DNA of 64,000 nucleotides from Erpobdella octoculata (Eukaryota; Annelida; Clitellata; Hirudinida; Erpobdellidae): NCBI GenBank assembly GCA_963978895.1, contig OZ022244.1, positions 32,699,432 to 32,763,431 of the forward strand, read 5' to 3'. Shown piece by piece: positions 40,229 to 52,443 of this stretch (position 1 is its first letter; each line of letters starts with the position of its first letter). The notes under the pieces were generated by a model. It saw only the letters and a program-made list of their open reading frames with translations, ran no database searches and was not told where the DNA came from. The position numbers and the translations under genes were made by a program.

Positions 40229-40412
40229 AATCGCTGTTTTTACAATAGGTTTTCCCATTGATAGACGTTAAAGGACTTCGAATAACTATTATGGACATTA
40301 TTAATAAACCAGAAGGTATAACTAGCCGTAACAAAGCTTCATTTATTATTTTCCAATAAAACATCAAAACCATTCTATTGAGCCCGGTATACGATTTGGT
40401 GATATCGTAACA
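40224..40412 (+). repeat. Right LTR of the SAP element
   Basis: One visible substitution separates it from the left LTR over 189 bp, which indicates a recent insertion. Confidence 0.92.
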
Positions 40413-41253
40413 ATATATATATTATGTAAACGTTACTATACCATTGCTTTTCATTCAGAAATTGAGATTGTTTAATAATTTTTATAAACTAGGTTTAGGG
40501 GTGATAGTCATCAAACTCCAACTTCTTAACATTCTAACTTTTCTTTTATAATAGTTTATAGTCCTTTACACCAGGTATTTTAAGACTTAAATGGCTGTAT
40601 GTAGGAAGCACCTAAGTACTTCCTGGATCATAATTTGATCCTTTTTACTTTTCCTTTCTCCAGACTTGGGACTGGCTTGCAAAAGCTCTCTAATTTTTCT
40701 GTGACTGTAAAGTTTAAGGTAAAAGTAAAGCTTGGCTTATAAACTATAATTTCTTATATTTATATTATGTTATCTGCTATTTTATGTATCCAGTAAGTAT
40801 CTCGACAGCAAATGAAGAACACTTAAAGTTTTTCCAAAATGCAATGAAAGTTTTAGAAAGAGTTATTGAGAAAAGTGTGAGGATCGTTCATATTAAGCAG
40901 TATTTTTTTATGATCCGTAAAAGTGAAAAAGAAAATAATGTTTTTTTTTTTTTTAAATAAAATTTTCATTATGGTTTTAACATGGCAAGATGAACCAAAA
41001 ACTTCCGGGATATTGTTAAGGTCAGATCTGATGTGACAAATTTGAATTTCATCAAAATGTTTGTTTGTTTTTCAATAATTTCAATAAAAGAATGTGTGAT
41101 GTGTTTCTTTTTTAATTTAAATGTTTTCGTGAATTTAATTGTTTTTATGTAAATAAAATTAATTTATTTTTTCAAGTGAATTCAGAAGTAAAAGTGTGTT
41201 TTTATAAATGTTTTAAATAAACTTTTTTTACTTATTATTATTATTACTATTAA

Positions 41254-41313
<60 letters not shown>

Positions 41314-41315
41314 CA

Positions 41316-41364
<49 letters not shown>

Positions 41365-42112
41365 TATTATTATGCTAAAAGTCATTATTATGAAGTTAAT
41401 GTCGAATGTGAGTTTGATGATGATGATGTTAAGTGTGACAGCTGTTTATTGAGCTTTTTTTTTAGCTAGTTATCGATCGATACAAGCAGTTAACTTTTTT
41501 CTTGTGTATTTAATATTTTCATGAAAAGTTAAGGTGAAGGCCACGAGATAATGATGCCGTTTTTCGAAGCAGCAAAAACGGCTTGTTCGTATGATATTAG
41601 TGAATCGCATGAGTTATCTAAATGAAAATACAGACGGTTACTAAATGCTCAAGTTTATTCAAATTTTGGAGACATCTTGTTCATCAAGCTATGTTTCTGT
41701 TTTATTGTACCTTGTCATTTAAGTGCCAAATAAATCACTCTACTTCTTTGACAGGCAATTTTATGGGGTTTGAAATATCAGAGTTCAATTAGTGTTGAGG
41801 GTTTTCTTCGAAATTGATTTTTTTTTCAAATAAAAATGCAATTACTATCAAAAGGCTCGGCATAATTAACATTGAATTATTGATAAAACAATTTTAGAAG
41901 CAGTGTTTCATCATCGTCGTATTTGCTACACACCCGTTTGGAATCAATGAGAGTGGGTCGTTAAATGAAATTGAACGAGAAAATTGAAAAACCTACTGAT
42001 AATAAAATTATAATTGAAAAATTTTCGTTATTATAAAAGACCGCTCCCGAGATACGAAGAGAGACAAACTTCACTTCGTATCTAAGGAGCGACTTTTGTT
42101 AGGCGAATAGAG
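40413..42112. other. Intergenic with LINE relic and (TTA)n
   Basis: At 40838-40890 a plus-strand fragment reads AMKVLERVIEKSVR, matching AMKVLERVIEKRVR in the LINE reverse transcriptase at 54.86 kb. A CCTGGATCATAATTTG segment (about 40621) repeats one at about 22751. A (TTA)n microsatellite fills about 41233-41378. An imperfect hairpin around GATACGAAG (42037-42098) lies just upstream of the next gene and may be in its promoter or leader. Confidence 0.6.
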
Positions 42113-45100
42113 ATGAAGCTGTTTCTATTATTCCTACCAGTTTGTTAGTTTACGATCGTTCATTCGATAGTAGCTTCTATTCTACGAAGTTGATAATTTT
42201 TATCTAAACGGTTTTGTTTTTTTTATTGCCAGTCGTCGGTGCGTGGATCACCCAGCCGCCCTGTGAGACTGAAAAGACTACGGTGGGACGAGAGGATGTC
42301 GACTGTTTCAAGGCTTGTAATGTCAGGAGAGATGAGATTTCCACATCCGGTGTTACTGACGGAGATAGAAGCAAAGTGTCTCCATTGGACGATTGTCTGA
42401 GAAACTGCATTAGTAAAGTAAGTGGAAAAGATTAAATTAGTTTGTCATCGTGATGTTTCATTACATTTCAGAGAAATTTAATCGCTTGTTACTTCTTTAT
42501 TTGATATGTAAGAATGCTTTGAATCGGGTAGATTAATGATATGTGATGCAAATGCCACTGTTGGCATATTTAAATAAAGAAATTTTCCATATAAAAGAAA
42601 TTTTATTTAACAGTTTAACTTTATTTATAGAAACCAGTCACTGAGCGGTCGACTGAAACTTCGTTTAGCACGGAAAAACCTAAGCAAGACTTTCCTGAAG
42701 AGCTTGATAAAACCACAGAGGATGGCGTGCGGGGAGGATCAAGGTCAACTGTGCCGACGTCAAACGCGTTCGCGACTGCGAAGCACGACATCGAATCGAC
42801 AATACGTCGAATCATGTCGACAAATAACGACAGAAATGGAGACGGCGTTTCGGCGGAAAGAACTGACGTCAGCTGTTTCATCGTGTGCGCCGCCAGGAGA
42901 GACGATATCACTACCACCACCGTCGTGCCCGAAGTGAGCGAACGACCGATCAGCGAGTGCATGCGGATGTGCATACCGAACGATGTTAGTAAAGAGAGTA
43001 AAAAAATTTTTTTTATTTCTTTTCGACAAGAAAAATAACACGTTTTTTTTTTTTTCATTTTCGATTTAACAGTTTTAACTAACTCGTAATTTATAGGAAC
43101 CAGTCTGAGGCGTCAAGTTCCTCGGGTACGGCTACTACGTCTCTGAAAAACGCGCCATCGGTGTCAGACTTTTCTGAGAAACTTGTAAAAATTACACCTT
43201 CAAAATATTGCAGGATTCTGTGCCGCCGATATCCGAATTTTCCCAGCCGCCCGAAAAGACCACGAAAATCGGCTTGCCGGTAGAATCGGAGACAACTGCG
43301 CCGCTGCCATCAGAGGTCTCTGAATCGACAGCACGTAAACCAGTCGTGGAAATGTCAACAACAAGTTCATTAGATTCAGCAACACCCCGAGAAAATATGC
43401 CATCGAGTTCAGAATTCTCCAAACAGTTTGAGACAACCACAGAAGAAAGATTGTCGGATGATATTGTCTGTTTTGTTGTATGTCCTGCCAGGAGGGATGA
43501 AACCACCCCCGGTGTGACCATGAAAGCAGGCGTTCCCCCGTCCAATGATTGTATGAGAATCTGCATGCCAAATCAAGTGAGTAGGAAAACAACTCGCGTG
43601 TTTTTTTTATTATTGCATTTTTTAAGAAAAGTAAAATTTTCGTTTCGATTGAATTCATTTATAATCTATTTTAAATGAAATTAAGTGACAATTGCTTTTA
43701 GACTAAGATAGTAGTATTAATTTTATTCAGGGTTACGACATACCCTCAATAAGCAAAACAAAGTTGCATTTTAATTTGCCAGTTTTAACTTGTTCGATAG
43801 GGAACGGACACGATAGAGTCAGCCACAAGTTCTATGAATTTGCCAACAACTCCAAGAGAATTGACATCAAGACCAGAATTTTCTCAACAACCTGAAAACC
43901 CAAGAGAAGTAAGCTCGTCCGTGAGATCTGAGACAACTGTGCCGACGCCGAGTACATCCGAAATTGTGAAGGTCTTAGAATCGACAACACTCGAACCAGT
44001 CACGGGAACGTCAGCAACAAGTTCACTGAATTCAGCAACACACCCAGCAAATTTGCCATCGAGTTCAGAATTTTCCAAACAGTTTGAGACAACCACAGGA
44101 GAAAGATTGTCTGAAGATGTTGTCTGTTTTGTTGTATGTCCTGCCAGGAGGGATGAAACCACCCCCGGTGTGACCATGAAATCGGACGTCCCCCCGTCCA
44201 GTGATTGTATGAGAATCTGCATGCCAAATCAAGTGAGTAGGAAAAGAACTTTTTTTTTTATTATTGCATTTCAAGAAAAGTAAAATTTTCATTTCGTTTG
44301 AATTCATTTATAATCTATTTTAAATGAAATTAAGAAACAATTGTTTTTAGATTAAAATAGTAGTATTATAATTTGACTATTAATTTTATTCAAGGTTATG
44401 ACATACCCACAATAAGCAAAACGAAGTTGCATTTTAATTTACCAGTTTTAACTTATTTTATAGGGAACAGACACGGCAAAGTCAAGCACAAGTTCTTTGA
44501 ATTTGTCAATATCCCTGAAAGACTTTTTATTGAGATCAGACTTTTCTGAACAAACTGGAAAACCGACAGAAGGTAGCTCATCTGAGACAATTGTGCCAGT
44601 GTTGAAAATATCCCAAAAAACAGACACAAAAGAGTCAGTCACAAGTTCTTTGAATTTCGCAACATCTCCAAGAGACTTGATATCAAGATCAGAATTTTCT
44701 GAACATCCTGGAAAAATGACTGAAGGCAGCTCATCAGTAAGATCTGAGACAACTATGACAATGTCGAAAACATCCCAAATTGTGGGGGGCTTCGAATCAA
44801 CAACACATAAGCCAATTGATGAAAAGTCATCGAGATCAGAATTTTCTGAACAACCTGATAAAACAACAGAAGGAAGCACTTCGGTAAGTTCTGAGACATC
44901 AATGTCGGGAACACCAGAACTTATAGCGTGCTTCGGAACAGATATGGAAAAGTCATCAAGATCAGATATTTCTGAACAACCTGATAAAACAACAGTAGGA
45001 AGCACTTTGGTAAGTTCTGAGACAACTATGTCAGAATTTTCTGAACAGCCTAGAAATACGACAGAAGGTAGCACTTCGGTAAGATCTGAGACGACTGCGC

Positions 45101-45285
45101 CGATGTTGAAAACATCCCACCAAATTGTAAAGGACCCTGAATCGACAACACATGACATCATGTCAACATCGAAAATTAAGATAGAAATAAGCGATGCAAC
45201 CTGGAAATGCGACTCTGAGGATGGTGACGTCACTGCGGCTGCACGGTTTGACACGGTTCCAACCTCGTCAACAACTCCACATTGA
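42113..45285 (+). CDS. Secreted Thr/Ser-rich protein with four CX3C-CX3C modules
   Basis: Plus-strand exons: 42113-42143, 42233-42417, 42631-42984, 43214-43576, 43801-44232, 44464-45285, together 728 aa in phase. The N-terminus MKLFLLFLPVFVGAWITQPP is a signal peptide, so the product should be secreted. Exons 2-5 each end with a four-cysteine module of the form D-x-x-CFxxC-xxRRD[DE]...C[ML]RxC[IM], spaced CX3C-X22-25-CX3C. Between modules the chain is rich in T, S, E and P, as in O-glycosylated linkers. The last exon has only linker repeats (FSEQPDKTTEGS). The internal exons are phase 0-0, and exons 43214-43576 and 43801-44232 with their following introns are recent duplicates. A possible extra small exon (about 43107-43186) would need a 29-nt intron, so I left it out. 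AATAAA lies at 45390. I do not recognise the family. Confidence 0.78.
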
Positions 45286-46558
45286 TCGAAAGGTCTTAAT
45301 ATAAGTGAACCTGAGTTTTTCAGGCCTAAGATCAAATTATTAAAATTGAACATGTTTTAAAGTTTTTCTCATTTGTTTGAGTGAAACAAAATAAATTCAT
45401 CGATAAATTTCTTGTTGTTTTACATCAAATAAGATTGATTGGCTGTCATCAAATTTTAACAGTTATTTAAATATCGATTCCCCAGAATCTCAATACTCTG
45501 ATTTGATAGTGTATTTTCACGATTTCTTGCACGTTAAAAATTATTTCGTACAATTTTTGAGGGGTTTGTGACAGAGAGGTAAGTAATAAGACATTCACCT
45601 GTATGTCCGTACGGAACAAAAGAGTCATCGATCTTCATTGACATTAACCGATATTTGTAGGAGCAAAAAGCGATCTGAGTTTAAATGGATGTTCTGGTCT
45701 ACCTACCTACAATATGCGCTACCCTGCCACAGCCAAAGGAAGCAAGTCCACTTTTGGCTTAAAATTAGATTGTTTAAATGTAGAAAGCAAAACCTAAATT
45801 ATGGTAAATACTATAGGAATTGGTTTTACTCTGCATAGTTTCTGTGTATAACTCATAGGTAAAGAAATCATGTCCCAGCACTACTAGTAAAACCTAGATT
45901 GGTTTTACGAAATCATGTTTCGGTGACTTGCTTCCTTCTACCTTGGTGGGGGAGTATGATGATGGTACCACATGCAAAAAACATGTGTAAGACCGACACT
46001 GTGGTGCAAAAGTTCTTTTTAGCACATTTTCGGAAACTTGTTTCTTAATTATACACTTTACTTTGGCTGGGTGGCTGGTGAAGAAAATAAACTTGAAAAC
46101 TAGACACCGTACAGAAATTAGGTAGATTTGTGCCCAAAGGCCAAGGGCAAAAATTATTCCGGGGGCGATTAGTTTAATTGTTCTACAGTTTAACGGTCAA
46201 AGTAGGTGAATCAGTGAAAACTGCACACTACTGCACAGCACCATAATCAAACAATCAAACAGCTCGAAAGATTAATTTGTTTTTTGGATATTTTTAAATG
46301 TTTATTGCGGTTAAATAAATTATTGTCAAATAAAAATTTATTTAACATTTTTTAAATTAAAATAATAAATTAATACAAAAAATATAATTGTAAAAAACAG
46401 CAGCGCTGAAAGTAAAAGTAAATTTTAGTTTTTAAATTACATTCTGGCAAAATATTGTCGGCATGTGGTTTGTGTCTTGCGGGGAATTACTGGTAGTATA
46501 ATATTAGTAATAGGGATTTATTTATTGTCTTAATACATTGTTATTAGATTCACAAAAG
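45286..46558. other. Interval between secreted gene and CDK7
   Basis: This holds the 3' flank of the secreted gene and CDK7 upstream DNA. A short plus frame at 45638-45838 has no recognisable content. I see no strong promoter motif or RNA gene. Confidence 0.5.
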
Positions 46559-49500
46559 ATGTCGAAAATAAAAGAAGTACAATATGAAAAACTGGACTTT
46601 CTAGGAGAGGGGCAGGTAAACAAAATCTTGCTTGCAGCACATGTTGACATGTTTCATTCTATTTTCAGTTCAGTAATTTAAGCATTCATTCAACTTAAGT
46701 CTTAAGGCTATACGAGTATTTTTAGCAGTATTATGCAATGTTTTGTTTCGACACCATGGCAGTTGTTTATTCGGGCTTACTTTTACTTTTCTTTTTTTTA
46801 TCATATCTTATCAATCTTATCTTATGTTTCATTGCATTTTTAATTTATTCTTTTTAAAAGTATGCAACAGTCTACAAGGGCAAGGACCTGAGGAATGATG
46901 GCAAGATTGTTGCTATAAAAAAGGTTTTTATCAATAATAATTTCTTATTCTAACTGCTAAATTAAAAAACATGGCTTTGGTAAAAAAAAATTGTGCACCA
47001 TAAAAATAAATGGCAGAGTTTTTATATACTTTAAAAATATTTAAATTAAATAACATATCTCTGAAAATAACTTTAAAAAAATGTCCATAACAGATGAAAA
47101 TCAACACAAAAGAGACAAAAGATGGCGTGAGCAGAGTGGCGATTAGGGAAATGAAATTTCTCAAAGAACTTCATCACAAGCACATCATCGAGGTAGGTTG
47201 AAAGACAATCATTTACTTTGGTGGCTTGAAGAGGTTAGGGAAAGGTTCGTAACATGACTACTGTAGCTTCGTAACGGGACTACTGTAGGTTTGTAATGTA
47301 ACAACCTTAGGTTCGTAACGTTACTACTTTAGGCCAAATTCGACTTAATAAATGATTACCGGACCGCCGAAATACATTTTAAACATTTAATTGTAATTTT
47401 AATTAATTTCTCTTTATATTCATAGCTTAATTTTGTCGTAATTGTATTTTTATTTCCAGTTCATGTAGGAAATAATTTTCTTTATATTAATGTGGCATGT
47501 TAACAATCCACACACTTTGTATCAAGACCTTTTGTCTGATTAATTAATTGATTAATTAACCAGTTATGTTACCATTTAATTTTCTTGATTTAAATTAATT
47601 AAGCTATCAAAATTACCTAATTGATTGCAAATAATATGATAGTTTTCCTTTACCAGCTCTTGGATGTTTACGGGAAAAAGACGGTGAATCTTGTCTTTGA
47701 GTTCATGGATACGGATTTGGAGGTTTAAATATTTTTAATTAACGATAATGATGAATCATCTTATCTGAGAACTTTTTTAGATTGATATTGGGTAATCTTT
47801 CACTTTAACAACCGGATGTGTGAAAGGTTAATACATTCTCAACTATAATTAGTTAATTAGGGTTTGGGATAGGATTAGGGTTAGGGTTAAAATAGGACTA
47901 TTTCATTGAAAAAATCAACCACAGTCGCTGAGGTGAGAGATAATCTGATATTGTGGTATATCATGATATGGATTGATATTTTTTTTATATCATGACATGG
48001 ATTCATATATTGTGGTATATGATGATATGGATTATTATTTTATTATATCATGATAACGATTGGCATTGTGGTATATCATAGTGGGATTTGTTACAGTGCT
48101 AGTATGAATTGGATTGGTATTGTGGTATATCATGGTATGGATTGATATTGTGGTATATCATGGTATAGATTGATATTGTAATACATTTCTGAAAAAAATT
48201 TTAAACATCAAGTTTGATTGGCCACACATTTTGTTGTAATCTGATATTTTTCAATAATTAATAATTTTCTATGTAGCTTTTAATTTTTGATGTCATGCGT
48301 AATAAACATTGATTTAATTCAGATATTGTCTATTACTAACTATCATTTTATTATTTATTATATTTTTAGTAATATTTTGTCAACTATAACAATTGTTTAA
48401 AAAAAACAAATACGCTACCAACCGTAAAGTTATATTTATTTATAATAATTTTTATTTTTATTATTTTTTTTATTCAGAAGGTGATTGCTGCACCAATCGT
48501 ATTGACGATGGGTCACATAAAATCTTATACCCTGCAAATGCTTAGAGGTCTTGAATATCTTCACGGTCATTGGATACTTCACAGGGTTTGTCTCCTCCTC
48601 ATTTTACCTTCACCTTTTTATTTAAGGTCGTTTACCGTCACTGAATGTTTATTAATTTGCTGTTTTTTGAAGCACAGAAGTTCACGTGTTATATCAAAAT
48701 ACTTTAGAATTATAACTTTTTGATAATTTGTTAATAAAATAAAATAAATCAATCTTATCTTTTCATTTACTTTTCATGTATTCGTGTAAATTACAAAAAA
48801 TAACAATCGTTTTTTTTCTCGCTCTCCAAAGGATCTCAAGCCCAATAACTTGCTCATTGATGAGAACGGTGAGCCGCTTAGCTCATAGATGTTTAACATT
48901 ATTTGTTGATACATGTGTATAAACATAATTTTATATAAATATTTTATTTTATTTTTGTTTTTTTTACAAATTATTTGTTAATACATGTGTATAAACATAA
49001 CGTTATATAAATATATTATTTTATTTTTTTTTACAAATTATTTGTTAATATGTGTGTATAAACATAATGTTATATAAATTATTATTTTATTTTATGTTTT
49101 TTATTTACAAGTTATTTGTTAATACATGTGTATAAACATAATCTTATATAAATATTTTATTTTATGTTTCTTATTTACAAATTATTTGTTTATTTGAACA
49201 GGTGTGCTCAAGATTGCAGATTTCGGTCTGGCACGTTACTACGGTTCCCCTTCAAGGGCTTACACGAGTCAGGTGGTAACCAGGTTGGTGTATCGATGAT
49301 TCATACATCTTATTAGTTATTGGTGTCCGCGGGTCATCTAGGTGGAAACGTTTGGCCAAAATCCTTAACCATTCTTGGTCTTCTTACGGGATTATATTGG
49401 TTCCCTCTGTGCATTGGAATGTGTTTTTGAGTTGAATCCATCTCCACATGTATCTACCAGATGTTTTCCACTTTATAGGTGGTATAGGGCACCAGAGTTA

Positions 49501-51505
49501 CTCTACGGGGCGTGGACCTACTCAACGGGTATCGACATGTGGTCGATCGGGTGCATCCTTGCTGAACTGCTGTTGAGGGTAGGATTCGATTATGTATATA
49601 TTTTTTGTTTTGTTTAAAATAATAATATAATGAAATTTATTGTCAATATTAATAATTAAAAATTGTTGTAACATCACCAAACTTTAAACTAGTGTGGTTT
49701 AACTAATACGCTTCTCAGAAACCGTTCTTAGCTGGTGAGACCGACATTGATCAGCTGAACAAAATATTCACAGTGATGGGTACACCCACTCAAGAAAATT
49801 GGCCAGTAAGTATTTTTAATTCAGATAATTTTTGTGAATATAGAGTCGTTCTTCTTGGTATTTCCTTTTTAAAAGTAAAAGAAAATGTCTGATTTTTTAG
49901 TTTTAAATGGAAATTTACTGTGGTGATATTGACATGAACATAAATAAATAGTAATAATTAAAGAAAACTTTTTTAAAATCCACCTTTATCTTACGCACTA
50001 ATAAGACAAAAATAATTATCTGGCTGTATAAGATTTGTTACTATACATACTAAGAGCTAACAGTAAAATTCTTTAACTATAATAACAAGGGTCTTATTCT
50101 AGAATATAAAACAATGCGACCGTTATTTTTATTGTTATAGAATTTTACTGTTATCTCTTATTATGTATGTTAAAAAATTGTATACAGCCAGATCATTATT
50201 TTTGTCTTTTTAGTGCAGAAGGAACAGGTGGTTTTTAAAAATTTCTTTTCAAGTATTACTATTTAACTCTTTTAAGTGTTTCATACAAATAAGATAAATT
50301 TGGTAATAAAAGATGAAATTCGTAAATCATTATGATCCATTCATTTATCTATGGAAACTCGTTAACATACATACATATAAGATAAATTTGGTAATAAAAG
50401 ATGAAATTCGTAAATCATTATGATCCATCATTCATTCATCTATGGAAACTCGTTAACACCTTTTTACGACTCATCGCAGAATCACACCTTGCTGCCTGCC
50501 TTCATCAAGTTCGAGCCGACACCACCTGTTCCGTTCAAGGACATCTTTACAGCTGCTTCGAATGACCTTCTCGACCTTCTAAGTTCCGTTTTCGTTCTCA
50601 ACCCGCTGGAGAGGTGCACGACAACACAGGTTGGTTCGATGATGACTCGTTCGTGAGATGCACTTTGATCAGTTTTGTTTGTGTCTGTCTGAGACGATTT
50701 AGACGGGATGTATGTTTGAGTGTTCTGTGATGTTTGAGTGTTCTGTGATGTGTGTGTTTGAGTTGTGTGCACTTTGACAAGATGGAATCATTTACTTATA
50801 TGATAACACTATATTACTATGTCGTATTATATTTATCCTTTTATTTTTTCCTGCTTCTAATTTTGGCTAATTTTTAATTTTTCTGTTTTAAAGTCAAGTA
50901 ATGATTGATCTTTGTAATCCTAATATTCATTCCATTGGTTTTATCTTTCTGTCAAATGATATCCTCCACCAAATAACTCATCTCCTGATGATCGCATTTC
51001 TTCATTTTTTAAAACCAATCCGTGAACAACAGGCGTTGCAGATGCCCTACTTCGTCAGTGAACCAAAGGCGACGGCTTTTCACCTTTTGCCGAAACTGAG
51101 TAAAGAAATTCCGAAAAAAGAACAAATAAGGCAAGCTCTCAAAAGGAAGCCGGAAGATAAAGATGGAGGTTTGATTGTTTATGGGATTTATTTAATTAAT
51201 TGTTTATGGAATTTATTTAATTCATTGTTTATGGAATTTAATTAATTTAAAAAAATCCTAATTCAAATAATAACATAATTAATGTGAGTGTACTTAAAAA
51301 AATTGAGAATATTATCTTCTATGAAATCTTTGAATTCTTTAGTGTCTTTTTATAAGTTTTTTTTTTTAGCAGATTGATTATTGCTTATAATGAAGTTTCA
51401 TGATTGAAATCTAAAACATTAAATTAACATAATTTATGTTTACTCTGAAATATTAAAACATCCTTACACACACACACAGGTCCTGCAAAGAAGCTGATGT
51501 TCTAA
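46559..51505 (+). CDS. CDK7: Cyclin-dependent kinase 7 (CAK / TFIIH kinase)
   Basis: Kinase of the CDK-activating complex with cyclin H and MAT1, which phosphorylates CDK T-loops and the RNA polymerase II CTD. Twelve exons: 46559-46615, 46861-46923, 47094-47192, 47657-47722, 48478-48585, 48832-48868, 49202-49283, 49479-49578, 49719-49805, 50480-50629, 51033-51168, 51480-51505; 336 aa against 346 in human. Visible are the glycine loop GEGQYATV, catalytic lysine [21 protein letters not shown], and a T-loop ([20 protein letters not shown]) with both the S and T activating positions. The C-lobe has [17 protein letters not shown], and the conserved C-terminus is GPAKKLMF (human GLPKKLIF). The ATG is 56 codons upstream of nothing else in frame and matches the family start. 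AATAAA is at 51708. Confidence 0.96.
47856..47892. repeat. Short interstitial TTAGGG-like run
   Basis: ATTAGGGTTTGGGATAGGAT, then TAGGGTTAGGGTTA, in CDK7 intron 4. This is two to three perfect TTAGGG units plus variants. Confidence 0.6.
47930..48180. repeat. Tandem repeat of GATATGGATTGATATTGTGG type
   Basis: About nine diverged copies of a roughly 25-28-bp unit (TATATCATGATATGGATTG) in CDK7 intron 4. Confidence 0.75.
48893..49200. repeat. Tandem repeat of about 72 bp in CDK7 intron 6
   Basis: Four copies of a unit with ATACATGTGTATAAACATAA, TATAAATATTTTATTTTAT and TTTACAAATTATTTGTTAA. The last copy ends at the exon 7 acceptor. Confidence 0.85.
49950..50265. repeat. Long foldback in CDK7 intron 9
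   Basis: Two inverted arms of about 150 bp flank a centre near 50105. The left arm has GCACTAATAAGACAAAAATA (49995) and TAACAGTAAAATTCT. The right arm ends with its complement (TTTTTGTCTTTTTAGTGC, ending 50216) and extends outward on both sides. There is no coding frame. It is either a MITE-like element or an inverted duplication. No target duplication was found. Confidence 0.82.
50291..50463. repeat. 88-bp tandem duplication before CDK7 exon 10
   Basis: Copies starting at 50291 and 50379 (AAGATAAATTTGGTAATAAA...ATGGAAACTCGTTAACA). The second copy ends about 17 nt before the exon 10 acceptor. Confidence 0.92.
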
Positions 51506-52443
51506 ACAAAAAGTCACTCTGCTTTCCACTTCAAACTGTTTTGTCGCATTAATTCACAAATATATTAAAACATGTTTCTTTTTTTTATCATTATTAACGA
51601 ATAAATGTTAATAATATATTTTATGTTACATTTAGATCTCTTTTTCGCATGCTATATGTAATCTTTGGTGTACATAACTCTGATGCACACAAGTCTGACT
51701 TTGCCTGAATAAAATTATATTTTGTTACGATGTAAATTATATTGTATCATTTTTATCGTCCACGACTTATCGATGACTTATCGACGACGATCATTGGCGC
51801 AGGGAATTTTTTCAGCTCAGTTGAGGCCGCAAAAACTCGTCCCCATCCCCGCAACGTTTGTGTTTGATGACGGTCGGCGACGATCATTAATAATAATAAT
51901 AACATGGATAATTTATATAGCGCAGTAAAATGAAATAGTCATCACAAGAGCGCTGTACAAAACGTCAAAAACCTCGGATAAACACAAAAATAAATAAATA
52001 AAATAAAAAAAAGTTTAGTAATAAGAATTAATGAACAGATGAGCGGAGGGAATTTTTCAGCTCAGTTGATGCCGCAAAAACTCATCCCCGCAACGTTCGT
52101 GTCTATTTCAATACTATTACAATATGCCGAAAAAATGGAAATTGAAATTTATTAAAAAAACTGAGATGCACTCATAAATACAAATTAAAACGGAAATAGG
52201 GGAGATTTCCGTTAATTGAAATTGATACTGAAATTAAAGTCACAACTTGAATAACACTAGTGGTGGATGGACCCGACCCGAGCCCCCCCCCCCACCTTAA
52301 TACCCCCTCACAAAATGCATATAAATTGAAACAGTATAACATTTTATTTCGAATATTTGAATTATGAATCAGTATTAGGTTGACATATTATGGATCAATA
52401 CAAAAATGTTGGCATATTATGGATCAATACAATTTCTGATAAT
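51506..52443. other. Convergent CDK7 / IMPACT 3' interval
   Basis: It contains the CDK7 polyadenylation signal. A segment GGGAATTTTTTCAGCTCAGT...CCCGCAACG at about 51800-51862 recurs at about 52047-52107. Between the two copies lies a piece with AATTTATATAGCGC and GAGCGCTGTACAAA, a motif pair common in invertebrate interspersed repeats. A C-run at 52285-52297 marks further debris. Confidence 0.6.

Larger units (their letters stand above)
38440..40412 (+). mobile_element. Young non-autonomous LTR retrotransposon with SAP gene
   Basis: Two 189-bp LTRs (38440-38628 and 40224-40412), TGTAAAATCG...ATCGTAACA, differ at one position that I can see (TTAAAG T/G ACTTCG). A primer-binding-like TTGGTGTCAGAATTGGGATA follows the left LTR. 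A purine tract AAGAAGGGGG precedes the right LTR. Each LTR has an AATAAA. The 1.6-kb interior carries one intact frame and no reverse transcriptase, protease or integrase. No clear target duplication (ATTAA against ATATA) is seen. It must rely on enzymes from another element. Confidence 0.9.

Noticed and set aside
38435..40417. Target site duplication of the SAP LTR element
   Set aside because: The flanks ATTAA and ATATA do not match, so none is claimed.
41182..41385. Poly-isoleucine frame
   Set aside because: (TTA)n microsatellite.
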